A stretch of DNA of 64,000 nt from an uncultured Pelagibacteraceae bacterium (GTDB lineage Bacteria > Pseudomonadota > Alphaproteobacteria > Pelagibacterales > Pelagibacteraceae). The notes under the pieces were generated by a model. That model did no database searches and was not told the DNA's origin. It saw only the letters and a program-made list of their open reading frames with translations. Where the stretch lies: the NCBI GenBank assembly GCA_902569405.1, contig CACFTX010000001.1, forward strand, positions 186,001 through 250,000, read 5' to 3'. Every line of letters begins with the position of its first letter. Within the stretch, counting starts at the first letter, position 1. Below are positions 33,034 through 41,987 of this stretch, in pieces. A program made the translations under genes and the position numbers.

Positions 33034-34185
33034 CTATAGAGATACTAAATCTAGTTTCTTTTTACCAATCCTTTCGTTGCCATTTTTAGTTACTAGATAA
33101 GTTTCACCTAGATTCATTGCTAATTCATTTTCTGAATCCATGAGTATCATGTGCATAAAAAAAACATTGCCTGGTTCTATTATATACGGATTGCCCGTAT
33201 ATAGCATTGGCCAATCCATCCAATTTGGAGCAAATGTTGCACCTAATGAATATCCACATGCATTCATTCTAGATTTGTTAAAACCTAAATTATCAAAAGT
33301 TTTTGCATGAACATCAAACACTTCACCAATTTTATTTCCGGGTTTTAATTTATTTTCACAATTTTTTAAGCTTTCCATGCATGCTTCATGCATTTTAAAA
33401 TGCTTTGTGTTAGCTTTTCCGATCGGTATTGTTCTAAACATTGCTGAATGGTAATGTCGATAAGTTCCTGCCCATTCTACCGTTAATTGATCCTTGTTTG
33501 ATAAGATTTGTTTGTCAGCCTGATATCTACACAAGAGGGCATTTTTTCCTGAACCAATTATAAATTCATTAGCAGGATAATCTCCACCACCTTCAAAAAT
33601 AACTCTATTCATCTCTGCAAGAATTTTAGACTCGCTTACACCAGCTTTTGCATGTTTCCAAACTTCATCAAGGGCTCTATCAGCAAGTTCTCCAGCTTTT
33701 TTAACATAAACAATTTCTTCATTTGATTTAACTACTCTTAGTTTTGTAATTAATTCTGATTTATCTTGGATTGAACAATAGTTATCTAAAGATTTGTTTA
33801 ATTTTAAAGTATTTCTTCCTGTTAAACCATAAGCTTCATATTCAACACCTAAATTTTTTCCTTTAAGATTTAATTCATCTAATATTTTCTTAAGATCACC
33901 TGTTGGGTTTGAACCATCTTCATCAACCCAAATTTTAATATTTTCAATATTTGAAGTATTTTGTGCTTGTCTTAAATCTGGCGCTCGAGTTAGCAGAACT
34001 ATTTCACCATTATCTTTTAAAACCAAACATTGAAAAAAAACATAACCAAAAGTATCATAACCAGTTAGCCAGTACATCGACTCTTGTCTAAAAATTAATA
34101 GAGCATTTATATTCTGCTCTTTCATTGATTTAAGTACTTTATTTTTTCTATTTGAAAATTCTTCTTTGCTAAAATGAAGTGCCAT
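33034..34185 (-). CDS. M24-fold hydrolase, DoeA/creatinase-like, lacking metal ligands
   Basis: The 383-residue protein has the creatinase/prolidase N-terminal domain (ALLIFRQESMYWLTGYDTFG) and the pita-bread C-terminal domain. The five usual metal ligands are not kept: DxG becomes VEWAG, TRT-adjacent D becomes A (YHSAMFRT), GHGxG becomes GYSLG, the EP glutamate becomes MHM and the final ED-T becomes GET. This matches metal-free members such as creatinase and ectoine hydrolase DoeA; APNWMDWPMLYTGNP is DoeA-like. It probably hydrolyses a small amide or guanidino compound. Substrate unproven. Confidence 0.75.
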   Translation of the reverse strand: MALHFSKEEFSNRKNKVLKSMKEQNINALLIFRQESMYWLTGYDTFGYVFFQCLVLKDNGEIVLLTRAPDLRQAQNTSNIENIKIWVDEDGSNPTGDLKKILDELNLKGKNLGVEYEAYGLTGRNTLKLNKSLDNYCSIQDKSELITKLRVVKSNEEIVYVKKAGELADRALDEVWKHAKAGVSESKILAEMNRVIFEGGGDYPANEFIIGSGKNALLCRYQADKQILSNKDQLTVEWAGTYRHYHSAMFRTIPIGKANTKHFKMHEACMESLKNCENKLKPGNKIGEVFDVHAKTFDNLGFNKSRMNACGYSLGATFAPNWMDWPMLYTGNPYIIEPGNVFFMHMILMDSENELAMNLGETYLVTKNGNERIGKKKLDLVSL

Positions 34186-34193
34186 TAATTGGT

Positions 34194-34583
34194 TTAATAA
34201 TTAGTATATTCTTTAATTTCTTTTATTTTTGAACCAGTATACGTATTGATTTCTAATTTAATTTTAGCTCTATCATCATTTAAAAAATGTATATCTCTGG
34301 AAAGCTTTACAAATTGTTCACCAAAATCTGATTTTTTTTCACACATTCTTTTTTCATCTTCAATAACCCAAAGCTTAGAATTTATTTGCTTAAGTGTTTC
34401 ATACAGATCATCAAGTTTCTTGTCTGATTTTATATTATTATCTAATTGATTTTTTAAAACTTTATACTCGTCATCAATAAATTTAAGTTTTTCAGGATCT
34501 TTGATTTTTTCTTTTTTGATTTTTAAAATAGAGATCTTGTCTAAAAGTTCCCCCACCGATATCTCAACTAGAATTTTATTCAT
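34194..34583 (-). CDS. DUF6165-like small protein
   Basis: The 129-residue protein is charged and helical with the pattern I remember for DUF6165: ILVEISVGELLDKISILKIK at the start, LKQINSKLWVIEDEKRMCEK near residues 65-84 and LNDDRAKIKLEINTYTGSKI. It has no signal or membrane segment. Family members are usually found beside sugar-transfer genes, which fits the GT9 gene starting 33 bases away on the opposite strand. The molecular role is unknown. It lies eight bases upstream of the DoeA-like gene start. Confidence 0.7.
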   Translation of the reverse strand: MNKILVEISVGELLDKISILKIKKEKIKDPEKLKFIDDEYKVLKNQLDNNIKSDKKLDDLYETLKQINSKLWVIEDEKRMCEKKSDFGEQFVKLSRDIHFLNDDRAKIKLEINTYTGSKIKEIKEYTNY

Positions 34584-34615
34584 AAAATTTTATATTATGT
34601 TAAGTTGTTAAAAAT

Positions 34616-35554
34616 ATGTCTAATATTTTAATTATTAAACACGGTTCTTTGGGAGATATAGCGCAAGCATGCGGTGCAATTCAAGACATATTTGAAAATC
34701 ATAAAAATTCTCAAATTTATCTTTTAACTACCAAGCCATATTTTGAATTATTTAAAAAAAATCCATTTATTCAAGAAGTAATTTTGGACAAAAGATTATC
34801 AAGATACAATTTAATATATTTGTTCATCTTAATGAGGAAGATAAAAAAGCTAAATATAGATAAAGTGTACGATTTACAAAATTCTTCTAGGACAAAACTA
34901 TATAAAACTATTTTATTTCCTAAATCAAATTTAGATAAATGGTCAAGTTCAGAAACAACTTTGCCCAAAGGAGAAAGTAAAGAAGAATTTGATAAAAAAT
35001 CTGTTTTAGAACGTTTTGACTATCAATTAAAAACTTCAGGTCTTTCTACAAAAAATACCAAACTTCCAAATTTTGATTGGTCTTGTTCTGATATAGATGA
35101 AATTAAAAATAAATATGATTTAAATAAATATATACTTTTATTTCCTTTTTGTTCACCGCATTTAACTTCTAAGAAGTGGCCTTATTATAATGAATTAATT
35201 AATTTAATAAAAAGTAAATTTAGAGATGAATACAATATTGTAATTGCTCCAGGACCTTCTGAAATTACTGATGCAAAAAATATAAATGCCACTTGTGTAT
35301 TAAATGGAGATAAAGCGTTAGACATTTCACAGCTATCAAGACTAATTAAAGACAGCAGTTTTGTAATTGCAAATGATACAGGTCCTGCTCATATGGCAGC
35401 ACACTTGGGTGCCAAAGGTTTAACTTTATTTGGATCACACACAACAGCTTACAAAGTAAGCATAGAAAGAGAAAATTTTAAAGCTATACAAGTTCAAGAT
35501 CTAAATAAGCTTACTCCAGAAAAAGTTTTAGAAAGAATTATTGAAAAGATTTAA
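34616..35554 (+). CDS. Glycosyltransferase family 9 (heptosyltransferase-like)
   Basis: The 312-residue protein has the GT-B heptosyltransferase pattern. The N-terminal start is SNILIIKHGSLGDIAQACGA; the C-terminal nucleotide-sugar site is FVIANDTGPAHMAAHLGAKG followed by LTLFGSHTT (about residues 255-284). YILLFPFCSPHLTSKKWPYY is the family's linker block. GT9 enzymes add heptose or related sugars to lipopolysaccharide core from ADP-heptose in the cytoplasm. It is divergent from the DUF6165 gene and convergent with a GT4 gene. Donor sugar not certain. Confidence 0.85.
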   Translation: MSNILIIKHGSLGDIAQACGAIQDIFENHKNSQIYLLTTKPYFELFKKNPFIQEVILDKRLSRYNLIYLFILMRKIKKLNIDKVYDLQNSSRTKLYKTILFPKSNLDKWSSSETTLPKGESKEEFDKKSVLERFDYQLKTSGLSTKNTKLPNFDWSCSDIDEIKNKYDLNKYILLFPFCSPHLTSKKWPYYNELINLIKSKFRDEYNIVIAPGPSEITDAKNINATCVLNGDKALDISQLSRLIKDSSFVIANDTGPAHMAAHLGAKGLTLFGSHTTAYKVSIERENFKAIQVQDLNKLTPEKVLERIIEKI

Positions 35555-35556
35555 TA

Positions 35557-36636
35557 TTATAAAATTTTTAAATATTTTTTAATAATATTGTTCCACTCGA
35601 ATTTTTTTGCAAATTCTATATTTTTTTTAGAAAAATTTTTATATGAGTTATTTTTTAACATTAAATCTATACTCGAATAGATATCATCCAAATTATTACC
35701 ATCACAAATAATTCCAGTTTCTTTATCTAAAATTGCATCTGATGCTCCACCATCTTTCCCTCCAATTGATGGTAGTCCGTATTGAGCAGCTTCAATATAA
35801 GCTATCCCAAATCCTTCTACAGATTTTTTATAAATAACAGACGGCATTACAAAAACATCAGATTTTGCCAGTAAAGCATTTTTTAATTCTTGTGAAATAT
35901 TTTTTAAAAATAATACATGATTTTCAATATTTAGTTCTTTAACAAGTTTTTTAATATTTTCTTCTTCTTCACCATGACCGATACAAGTATAAATAATATT
36001 TGGATACAATTGTTTTAAATTTCTTAATGACATAATTATTTTTTCGTGATTTTTTCTTTTTTCTAATCTAGAAACGGTAATTAATCTTGGACTCTTGTTT
36101 TGAAGCATATCTTCAGCTTCAAATAAAATATTTTTACTTAATTCTTTTAGCGGCTCTACACCGGGGTTGATCACAATGATTTTATTAGAGTTTACACCAC
36201 AATTGATTGCAAGATTTTTAGTATATTCAGAATTTGAAACTACATAATCAATATTGTTTAAAACATTCAAAACTCTTTTATTTAAAAAGCTTCCTTTGTC
36301 ATGATTTATTTCTTTTGAATGAATTAAACAGTATTTTTTTTTATTTGTTTTTATTAATTCTAGACTTTTCCAGTGGTCAGCGATTATTCCTTTAATATTT
36401 TTATTATTTTTAATAAAATCATTTACAAGGTAAGCTTTTCTATATTTTCTGATTAATTTAGGTCCACCAATCCTATCTACACTGTAAGAAATATTTTCAT
36501 CAAAAGTTTTATTTTCACTTTGGTCAGCAAATACTTTTACCATGTAGTGCTTGGCAAGTGTATTTGTTAAACCCCACATTAAGTTTTGCATACCCCCAGC
36601 ATCAGGAGGAAATGATCGCGTTACAATTAAATACAT
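35557..36636 (-). CDS. Glycosyltransferase family 4 protein
   Basis: The 359-residue GT-B enzyme starts VTRSFPPDAGGMQNLMWGLT and has the GT4 features PRLITVSRLEKRKNHEKII (about residues 183-201), YTCIGHGEEEENIKKL and the retaining-enzyme E-x7-E site in VEGFGIAYIEAAQYGLPSIG (about 272-291). It overlaps the redox protein gene upstream by one base and meets the GT9 gene tail to tail with two bases between. It most likely adds a hexose or mannose-type sugar to a surface glycan or glycolipid. Confidence 0.85.
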   Translation of the reverse strand: MYLIVTRSFPPDAGGMQNLMWGLTNTLAKHYMVKVFADQSENKTFDENISYSVDRIGGPKLIRKYRKAYLVNDFIKNNKNIKGIIADHWKSLELIKTNKKKYCLIHSKEINHDKGSFLNKRVLNVLNNIDYVVSNSEYTKNLAINCGVNSNKIIVINPGVEPLKELSKNILFEAEDMLQNKSPRLITVSRLEKRKNHEKIIMSLRNLKQLYPNIIYTCIGHGEEEENIKKLVKELNIENHVLFLKNISQELKNALLAKSDVFVMPSVIYKKSVEGFGIAYIEAAQYGLPSIGGKDGGASDAILDKETGIICDGNNLDDIYSSIDLMLKNNSYKNFSKKNIEFAKKFEWNNIIKKYLKIL

Positions 36637-37193
36637 TAATTATTGATCCACTTTATATTACAACCCATGCTTGGAATTTGATCCTGAGGCCCATTTCCAG
36701 TTTCAGCGATTTGTTTCATGGCTTTGTATAAATCGCTATCGCCATTAACTACTGGTTTTAAATCTTTTAATTCTCTCATTCTTCCTCTGTATTGTAGTTC
36801 TAGATTTTTATTGTAACCGAAAAAATCTGGAGTACATACAGCATTATATTTTTTTGCAATTTCTTGAGTTTCATCAAAAAGATAAGGGAAATTGAAATTA
36901 TTATTTTTAGAAAATTTGATCATGTTATCAAATGAGTCTTCAGGATAATTTTTTACGTCATTTGAACAAATTGCTAAAGATTTTATTCCATTTTTTTCTA
37001 ATTTTTTACAATCTTCAACAATATCTTTAATTACTGCTTTAACATAAGGACAGTGATTACATATAAACATTATTAAAGTTCCATTTTCACCTTTTACTTT
37101 ATTAAGCGAGATGACTTTATTTTCAGTAGACTTTAATTGGAAATTTTCAGCTTTTTTCCCAAAATCACATATTGGAGTTTTTGTAAGGGTCAT
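36636..37193 (-). CDS. Thioredoxin-fold (AhpC/TSA-like) protein with CxxC site
   Basis: The 185-residue protein begins with the redoxin pattern GKKAENFQLKSTENKVISL and has the active site FICNHCPYVKAVI (CNHC, about residues 44-47). It also has ICSNDVKNYPEDSF and VCTPDFFGYNKN with the cis-proline loop. It has no signal peptide, so a cytoplasmic redoxin is likely. The family is broad; exact partner unknown. Its start is 19 bases from the divergent gamma carbonic anhydrase gene, and its stop shares a base with the GT4 gene. Confidence 0.8.
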   Translation of the reverse strand: MTLTKTPICDFGKKAENFQLKSTENKVISLNKVKGENGTLIMFICNHCPYVKAVIKDIVEDCKKLEKNGIKSLAICSNDVKNYPEDSFDNMIKFSKNNNFNFPYLFDETQEIAKKYNAVCTPDFFGYNKNLELQYRGRMRELKDLKPVVNGDSDLYKAMKQIAETGNGPQDQIPSMGCNIKWINN

Positions 37194-37212
37194 GTTAAGT
37201 ATTATATAAGAT

Positions 37213-37725
37213 ATGTTCTACGATTTGGAAAACAAAAAACCAAAAAATTCAGGCGAAAATTGGGTAGCACCAAACGCAACAATAATTGGTGATGTAACTT
37301 TAGAAAAAAATACAAGTATTTGGTTTAATGCAACTCTAAGAGGAGATATTGAAAATATTCATATTGGTGAAGGATCAAATGTTCAAGATGGTAGTGTTTT
37401 ACATACTGATCCAGGTTGTCCTTTAAAAGTTGGAAAAGATGTAACCATTGGTCATATGGTTATGCTTCACGGATGTACGATAGGGGACAATAGTTTGATT
37501 GGTATTGGTGCAGTAATACTTAATAAGGCAAAAATTGGAAAAAATTGTATCATTGGAGCCAAAGCTTTAATTACTGAAAATAAAGAAATACCAGATAATT
37601 CACTTGTAGTTGGATCTCCAGGCAAAGTAGTAAGAGAGATCACTGAAGATGAAAAAAAATCAATATTAGAAAATACAAAACGTTACCAAGATAACTGGAA
37701 AAAATATTCTAAATCAGTTTTTTAA
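37213..37725 (+). CDS. Gamma-class carbonic anhydrase family protein
   Basis: The 170-residue protein is a left-handed beta helix made of hexapeptide turns. Three metal histidines are visible in SVLHTDPGC (about residue 64) and VTIGHMVMLHGCTIG (about 81 and 86), as in gamma carbonic anhydrases and PaaY-like proteins. The trailing helix is ENTKRYQDNWKKY. Enzymes hydrate carbon dioxide; many relatives are of uncertain activity. It overlaps the convergent FMN-protein gene by four bases. Confidence 0.9.
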   Translation: MFYDLENKKPKNSGENWVAPNATIIGDVTLEKNTSIWFNATLRGDIENIHIGEGSNVQDGSVLHTDPGCPLKVGKDVTIGHMVMLHGCTIGDNSLIGIGAVILNKAKIGKNCIIGAKALITENKEIPDNSLVVGSPGKVVREITEDEKKSILENTKRYQDNWKKYSKSVF

Positions 37726-38321
37726 GGAACTAGCCAGTGTTCTTTATTGTTATCTAATTCAAATTTAGCTCTACGATGACCTTTGGCAGCTAAATAAAGC
37801 CATTCAATACTTTTTATTTTGCACTGAATTACAGTAAAGTTTTTATAACCTTCTTCACTTTGTTCCATTGTAAATTCAAAATTATCTAATTCAGGTTTTA
37901 AACCAGATGTTGGTGTAGATGACACTGTTCCCGGTCCATTATCAACCAAATAACATTTTCTACTAATATGTCCTGTTTTTGACCAAGACTCCTTTGTTAT
38001 TTCGTTATTATGATTAACTATACATTCAACTTTTAATCTTACTTGGATTTTTTCTTCCTTATCATAAAAGAGCATAGATGCATTATTGTTATTTTTTAAT
38101 TTTTCAATTTTATCCGATCTAATATCACTATGGAATTGAAGAAGGTTATTTGATTGATCTGATTTTCTAAGAACTACAATTCTTCCATCAAAATCTTTTT
38201 GATCCCCACAAACAAATACTGGAATCCTAAATTGAGAATTTCTATTAGTTACAGCGTCATCTAGCATTGACCAAATTTTTTTTTTGATTTCTTTAAAATC
38301 TTCGTAGTATGCTGGTTGCAT
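37722..38321 (-). CDS. Pyridoxamine 5'-phosphate oxidase-like flavin protein
   Basis: The 199-residue protein has the split-barrel FMN fold: FDGRIVVLRKSDQSNNLLQF, HSDIRSDKIEKLKNNNNASM, KIQVRLKVECIVN and a C-terminal IEWLYLAAKGHRRAKFEL, which is typical of PNPOx-like proteins. True PdxH has a different C-terminal substrate motif, so it may oxidise or reduce another small molecule. It follows the 3-hydroxyisobutyrate dehydrogenase-like gene by six bases on the same strand, which suggests a shared transcript. Confidence 0.75.
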   Translation of the reverse strand: MQPAYYEDFKEIKKKIWSMLDDAVTNRNSQFRIPVFVCGDQKDFDGRIVVLRKSDQSNNLLQFHSDIRSDKIEKLKNNNNASMLFYDKEEKIQVRLKVECIVNHNNEITKESWSKTGHISRKCYLVDNGPGTVSSTPTSGLKPELDNFEFTMEQSEEGYKNFTVIQCKIKSIEWLYLAAKGHRRAKFELDNNKEHWLVP

Positions 38322-38327
38322 ACAGGG

Positions 38328-39197
38328 TTATTTCCTTAATCTTCTAATTAAACTTGAGGTATCCCATCTATTGCCGCCAAGTTTTTGCACATCTCCATAA
38401 TATTGATCAATAATTTCTGTTATTGGGAGTAAAGAGTTATTTTTTTTTGCCTCATCTAATGCAATTTTTAAATCTTTTCTCATCCAATCAACTGCAAAAC
38501 CAAATTCAAACTTATCATCTATCATTGTTTTATATCTGTTTTCCATCTGCCATGATTGAGCAGCTCCTTTAGATATTACTTCAATAACATCTTCCATATT
38601 TAATCCAGCTTTTAAACCAAAATTAATACCTTCCGACAATGCTTGAACAAGACCACCAATACAGATTTGATTAACCATTTTTGCTAGTTGTCCATTACCA
38701 GCTTTACCAAGCAACTTCATTTTTTTGCTATAACAATCAATAACATGCTTAGCTTTTCCATAATCTTCTTCGTCACCACCTATCATAACAGTTAGTGCAC
38801 CATTCTCAGCACCCGCTTGTCCACCTGAAACAGGAGCATCTAAAAATCCAAAATTATTTTTTTTTGCATGTTGATATATTTCTCTTGCAATAGTTGCAGA
38901 TGCAGTTGTGTTGTCAATGTATATGGCACCTTTCTTAATTGTTTTAAAAATTCCACTATCACCAAAGGTGACTTCTCTTAAATCATTATCATTTCCTACA
39001 CAGGTGAAAATATATTCAGCATCTTTAGCAGCATCTGCTGGCGTTTTTGCTAGTTTACCTTTGTATTCCGTTAGCCATTTATCCGCTTTAGATGTAGTTC
39101 GATTATAAACAGTTACATTGTGTCCAGCTTTTGATATATATCCAGCCATTGGATAACCCATGACACCAAGACCAATAAAAGCAACATTGCAAGACAT
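38328..39197 (-). CDS. 3-Hydroxyisobutyrate dehydrogenase-family oxidoreductase
   Basis: The 289-residue protein has the beta-hydroxyacid dehydrogenase layout: NAD(P)-binding AFIGLGVMGYPMAGYISKAG (residues 6-25), substrate loop FLDAPVSGGQAGAENG (about 117-132) and the catalytic lysine in GNGQLAKMVNQICIGG (about 164-179). Relatives reduce tartronate semialdehyde or oxidise 3-hydroxyisobutyrate. Cannot be assigned to one substrate. The start codon is only five bases from the start of a divergent MFS transporter, which could import its substrate. Confidence 0.85.
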   Translation of the reverse strand: MSCNVAFIGLGVMGYPMAGYISKAGHNVTVYNRTTSKADKWLTEYKGKLAKTPADAAKDAEYIFTCVGNDNDLREVTFGDSGIFKTIKKGAIYIDNTTASATIAREIYQHAKKNNFGFLDAPVSGGQAGAENGALTVMIGGDEEDYGKAKHVIDCYSKKMKLLGKAGNGQLAKMVNQICIGGLVQALSEGINFGLKAGLNMEDVIEVISKGAAQSWQMENRYKTMIDDKFEFGFAVDWMRKDLKIALDEAKKNNSLLPITEIIDQYYGDVQKLGGNRWDTSSLIRRLRK

Positions 39198-39202
39198 AAA
39201 AA

Positions 39203-40408
39203 ATGTTTAATAAATTAAGTTTAAAAGTAATTTTATTTGGATTTATTTTTACATTTTTTTCTAGTTTTGGACAGAGTTTTTTTTTAGGAATATTCAATAC
39301 TAGCATCAGAAACGAATTATCCATTACACATGGACAATTTGGTTCAATCTATGCTTCTGCAACTTTATTAAGTAGTTTTTTACTTATTTGGGTAGGTAAA
39401 AAAATAGATGATATTAATATTTTTAAATTTGCATTTTTTGTTACTTTGCTTTTATCTTTATCTTGTTTCTTTTTTTCAAAAATTTCCTCTGTAGTAATTC
39501 TTTTTATAGGAATTTTTTTAATGAGATTTTCCGGTCAAGGAATGATGTCACATACAGCAACAACAACTGTTTCACGTTATTTTACAAAATCTAGAGGTAA
39601 AGCTTTAAGTACAGGGTGGTTTGGTTTATCTGCAGCAGAATTTGTTTTACCAGTTTTAATGATTTATTTATTAAGTATTATTGATTGGCGGGATATATGG
39701 TTTTATATATCTATTTTAATTTTAATTTTCTTACCAATTTTATCTTTTGTCTTATTAAAAAATCTTAATTTTGATTCCAGAGAAGAATTATCCGAAAAGG
39801 AAAGTAAAATAGCAAATATAAAAAACTGGACAAGGTCTGAAGTTTTAAAAGACTACAGATTTTATATTATTTGTATGAACATGCTTGCTATGCCCTGGAT
39901 TGCTACTGGAGTATTTGTTTATCAATCGTTTATTCTTTCATCAAAAGGATGGGGCCCATATATAATTGCACAATCTTTCATGGTTTATTCCATTGCCTCT
40001 GTAATAACTTTGTTTTTATCAGGCTTCTTAATTGACAAGTTTACAAGTAGAAAATTGTTAGTTTATATGAATATTCCTCTTTTGTTATCTGCTGGTGTAT
40101 TGTTCTATTTTAAAAACCCCATTTCATCTTTTTTCTTTTTGGGTTTAATTGGTATTTCGAACGGACTAGCTAACGTACTGGGCTCTTCAACATGGGCTGA
40201 AATTTACGGAGTAAAACATATTGGTTCCATCAAAGCACTAACTACAGCTTTAATGGTATTTGCAACTGCTTTTGGAACAGCGCTATTTGGGGTTTTAATT
40301 GACAAAGGATTATCGATTGAAAATATATCTATTATATCTGGTTGTTACATTTTATTATCAATTGTAATGCTTTTCATAATTAAGGATAAATTAAATCCTA
40401 GATATTGA
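39203..40408 (+). CDS. Major facilitator superfamily transporter
   Basis: The 401-residue protein has about twelve membrane segments. The MFS loop after helix 2 reads VGKKIDDINIFKFAFF, and helix 5 has GLSAAEFVLPVLMIYLL. The middle loop (about residues 195-215, LSEKESKIANIKNWTRSEVL) separates the two six-helix halves. No substrate signature is evident; layout suits a metabolite or oxalate/formate-like carrier. Only five bases separate its ATG from the divergent dehydrogenase ATG, so either the mRNA is nearly leaderless or the promoter lies in the neighbour's coding sequence. Confidence 0.85.
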   Translation: MFNKLSLKVILFGFIFTFFSSFGQSFFLGIFNTSIRNELSITHGQFGSIYASATLLSSFLLIWVGKKIDDINIFKFAFFVTLLLSLSCFFFSKISSVVILFIGIFLMRFSGQGMMSHTATTTVSRYFTKSRGKALSTGWFGLSAAEFVLPVLMIYLLSIIDWRDIWFYISILILIFLPILSFVLLKNLNFDSREELSEKESKIANIKNWTRSEVLKDYRFYIICMNMLAMPWIATGVFVYQSFILSSKGWGPYIIAQSFMVYSIASVITLFLSGFLIDKFTSRKLLVYMNIPLLLSAGVLFYFKNPISSFFFLGLIGISNGLANVLGSSTWAEIYGVKHIGSIKALTTALMVFATAFGTALFGVLIDKGLSIENISIISGCYILLSIVMLFIIKDKLNPRY

Positions 40409-40452
40409 TAAAATAGCTTGATTTTAATTTTTCGCAGGTATAAACATCACGC

Positions 40453-40980
40453 ATGGCAAGAGTAACTGTAGAAGATTGTATGGATAAGGTAAAAAGTCCA
40501 TATGAGTTAGTTTTAGTAGCAAAAGAGAGAGCTACACAACTTAATTCTGGTGTAGAACCAACTGTTGAAAGAGATAACGATAAAAATACAGTAATTTCTT
40601 TAAGAGAAATTGCTGAAGACAATATAAAAGTTTCAGATTTAACAGAGAGCGCTGTTTATAAACTAAGAAAACATGTTGAACAAATTGATGAAAATCCAGA
40701 AGAAGACGAGGAAGTTGGAGATGATTTTGAAAGTTTATACAAAGGTGAAATATCAAAAAGTGGCACTCCAATTCTTCCATCAAAAAGAGCAAGAAAAGTA
40801 CCTGAAAAAATAAAAGTTTCAAAAGAAGATATTGACGAGCTTAAAGGATCAGCGGATACAAGTATAGAATCTGCAGAAGAAAAAACTGAAGAAGGCGACG
40901 TTTCACTTGACGAAATATCAGATGCTGAAAAACAAACTTCAGAAGCAAATACTGAAGATTCAGATACTACAAATTCTTAA
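40453..40980 (+). CDS. rpoZ: RNA polymerase omega subunit with long acidic tail
   Basis: The first 60 or so residues are a standard omega subunit: MARVTVEDCMDKVKSPYELV, then VERDNDKNTVISLREIAEDN. Omega helps assemble the beta' subunit. The protein continues to 175 residues, with an added segment that is very rich in glutamate, aspartate, serine and threonine (after about residue 90). Other alphaproteobacterial omegas often have some tail, but this one is long. It is upstream of dusA by 22 bases. Confidence 0.9.
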   Translation: MARVTVEDCMDKVKSPYELVLVAKERATQLNSGVEPTVERDNDKNTVISLREIAEDNIKVSDLTESAVYKLRKHVEQIDENPEEDEEVGDDFESLYKGEISKSGTPILPSKRARKVPEKIKVSKEDIDELKGSADTSIESAEEKTEEGDVSLDEISDAEKQTSEANTEDSDTTNS

Positions 40981-41002
40981 AAAAATAATATAAAACATAA
41001 TA

Positions 41003-41986
41003 ATGAATAGGAAAGTTTCAGTAGCTCCTATGATGGATTGCACAGACCGTCATGAAAGGTACTTTTTAAGATTAATTAGTAAAAATGTACTTTTGTATAC
41101 AGAGATGATTGTATCTGAAGCAATAGATCGAGGTGATAAGAAAAAGCTTTTGTCTTTTAATTTAAACGAAAAACCTGTGGCTCTCCAACTAGGAGGTTCC
41201 TCACCTAAATTATTATCAAATGCATCAAAAATTGGTGAAGATTTTGGTTATGACGAAATTAATTTAAACTTAGGCTGTCCAAGTAAAAAAGTTCAAAAAA
41301 ATAAATTTGGAGCATGCTTAATTAAAGAACCAAATCTTGTTGCGGACTGCTTGAACGAAATGCAATCCAAAACAGATCTTCCAGTTACAGTTAAGACTAG
41401 AATTGGATATGACGATGTAGAAGATTATGAAAGTCTTTTTAATTTTATAAATTTATTAAAATCTACAGGTGTTAAAACTTTTATAATTCATGCAAGGAAA
41501 GCAATGTTGGGGAAGTTTACTCCAAAACAAAATTTAAATATACCACCTTTAAAATATGAAATGGTTTATAAATTAAAAGAAGATTTTAAAGATTTAGAAA
41601 TAATTATAAATGGCGGTATTACATCTACCGAGGATGTTAAAAATCATTTAAATAAAGTTGACGGTGTTATGATTGGAAGATCAGTTTATCATTCACCTTA
41701 TATGTTGGCTGATATTGAAAAGGAAATTTTTAAAAATGAAAATATTTTAACCAGAGAAGAAATAATTAAAGAAATGGTTCCATATGTTAAAAATGAAACT
41801 AAAAAAGGAACTAGATTAAATCAAATTATGAGACATACTTTGGGACTGTTTCATGGACAAACTGGATCAAGTTTTTGGAAAAGATATTTGAGTGAAAATA
41901 TGTGTGTTAGGGATGCTGATGTTAAAAAAATTGATCATATTATGGATAAAGTTAAATTAGCACCACAAGCACGATCAGCAGGTTAG
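41003..41986 (+). CDS. dusA: tRNA-dihydrouridine synthase A
   Basis: The 327-residue protein reduces uridine to dihydrouridine in tRNA with FMN and NADPH. DusA traits are visible: VSVAPMMDCTDRHERYFLRL at the start, LGCPSKKVQKNKFGACL with the catalytic cysteine (about residue 94), TVKTRIGYDD and FIIHARKAMLGKFTPKQN, and a GGITSTEDV phosphate loop. The end RNQIMRHTLGL-like block (LNQIMRHTLGLFHGQTGS) is typical of DusA. It precedes the TauE-type exporter by one base. Confidence 0.95.
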   Translation: MNRKVSVAPMMDCTDRHERYFLRLISKNVLLYTEMIVSEAIDRGDKKKLLSFNLNEKPVALQLGGSSPKLLSNASKIGEDFGYDEINLNLGCPSKKVQKNKFGACLIKEPNLVADCLNEMQSKTDLPVTVKTRIGYDDVEDYESLFNFINLLKSTGVKTFIIHARKAMLGKFTPKQNLNIPPLKYEMVYKLKEDFKDLEIIINGGITSTEDVKNHLNKVDGVMIGRSVYHSPYMLADIEKEIFKNENILTREEIIKEMVPYVKNETKKGTRLNQIMRHTLGLFHGQTGSSFWKRYLSENMCVRDADVKKIDHIMDKVKLAPQARSAG

Positions 41987-41987
41987 A

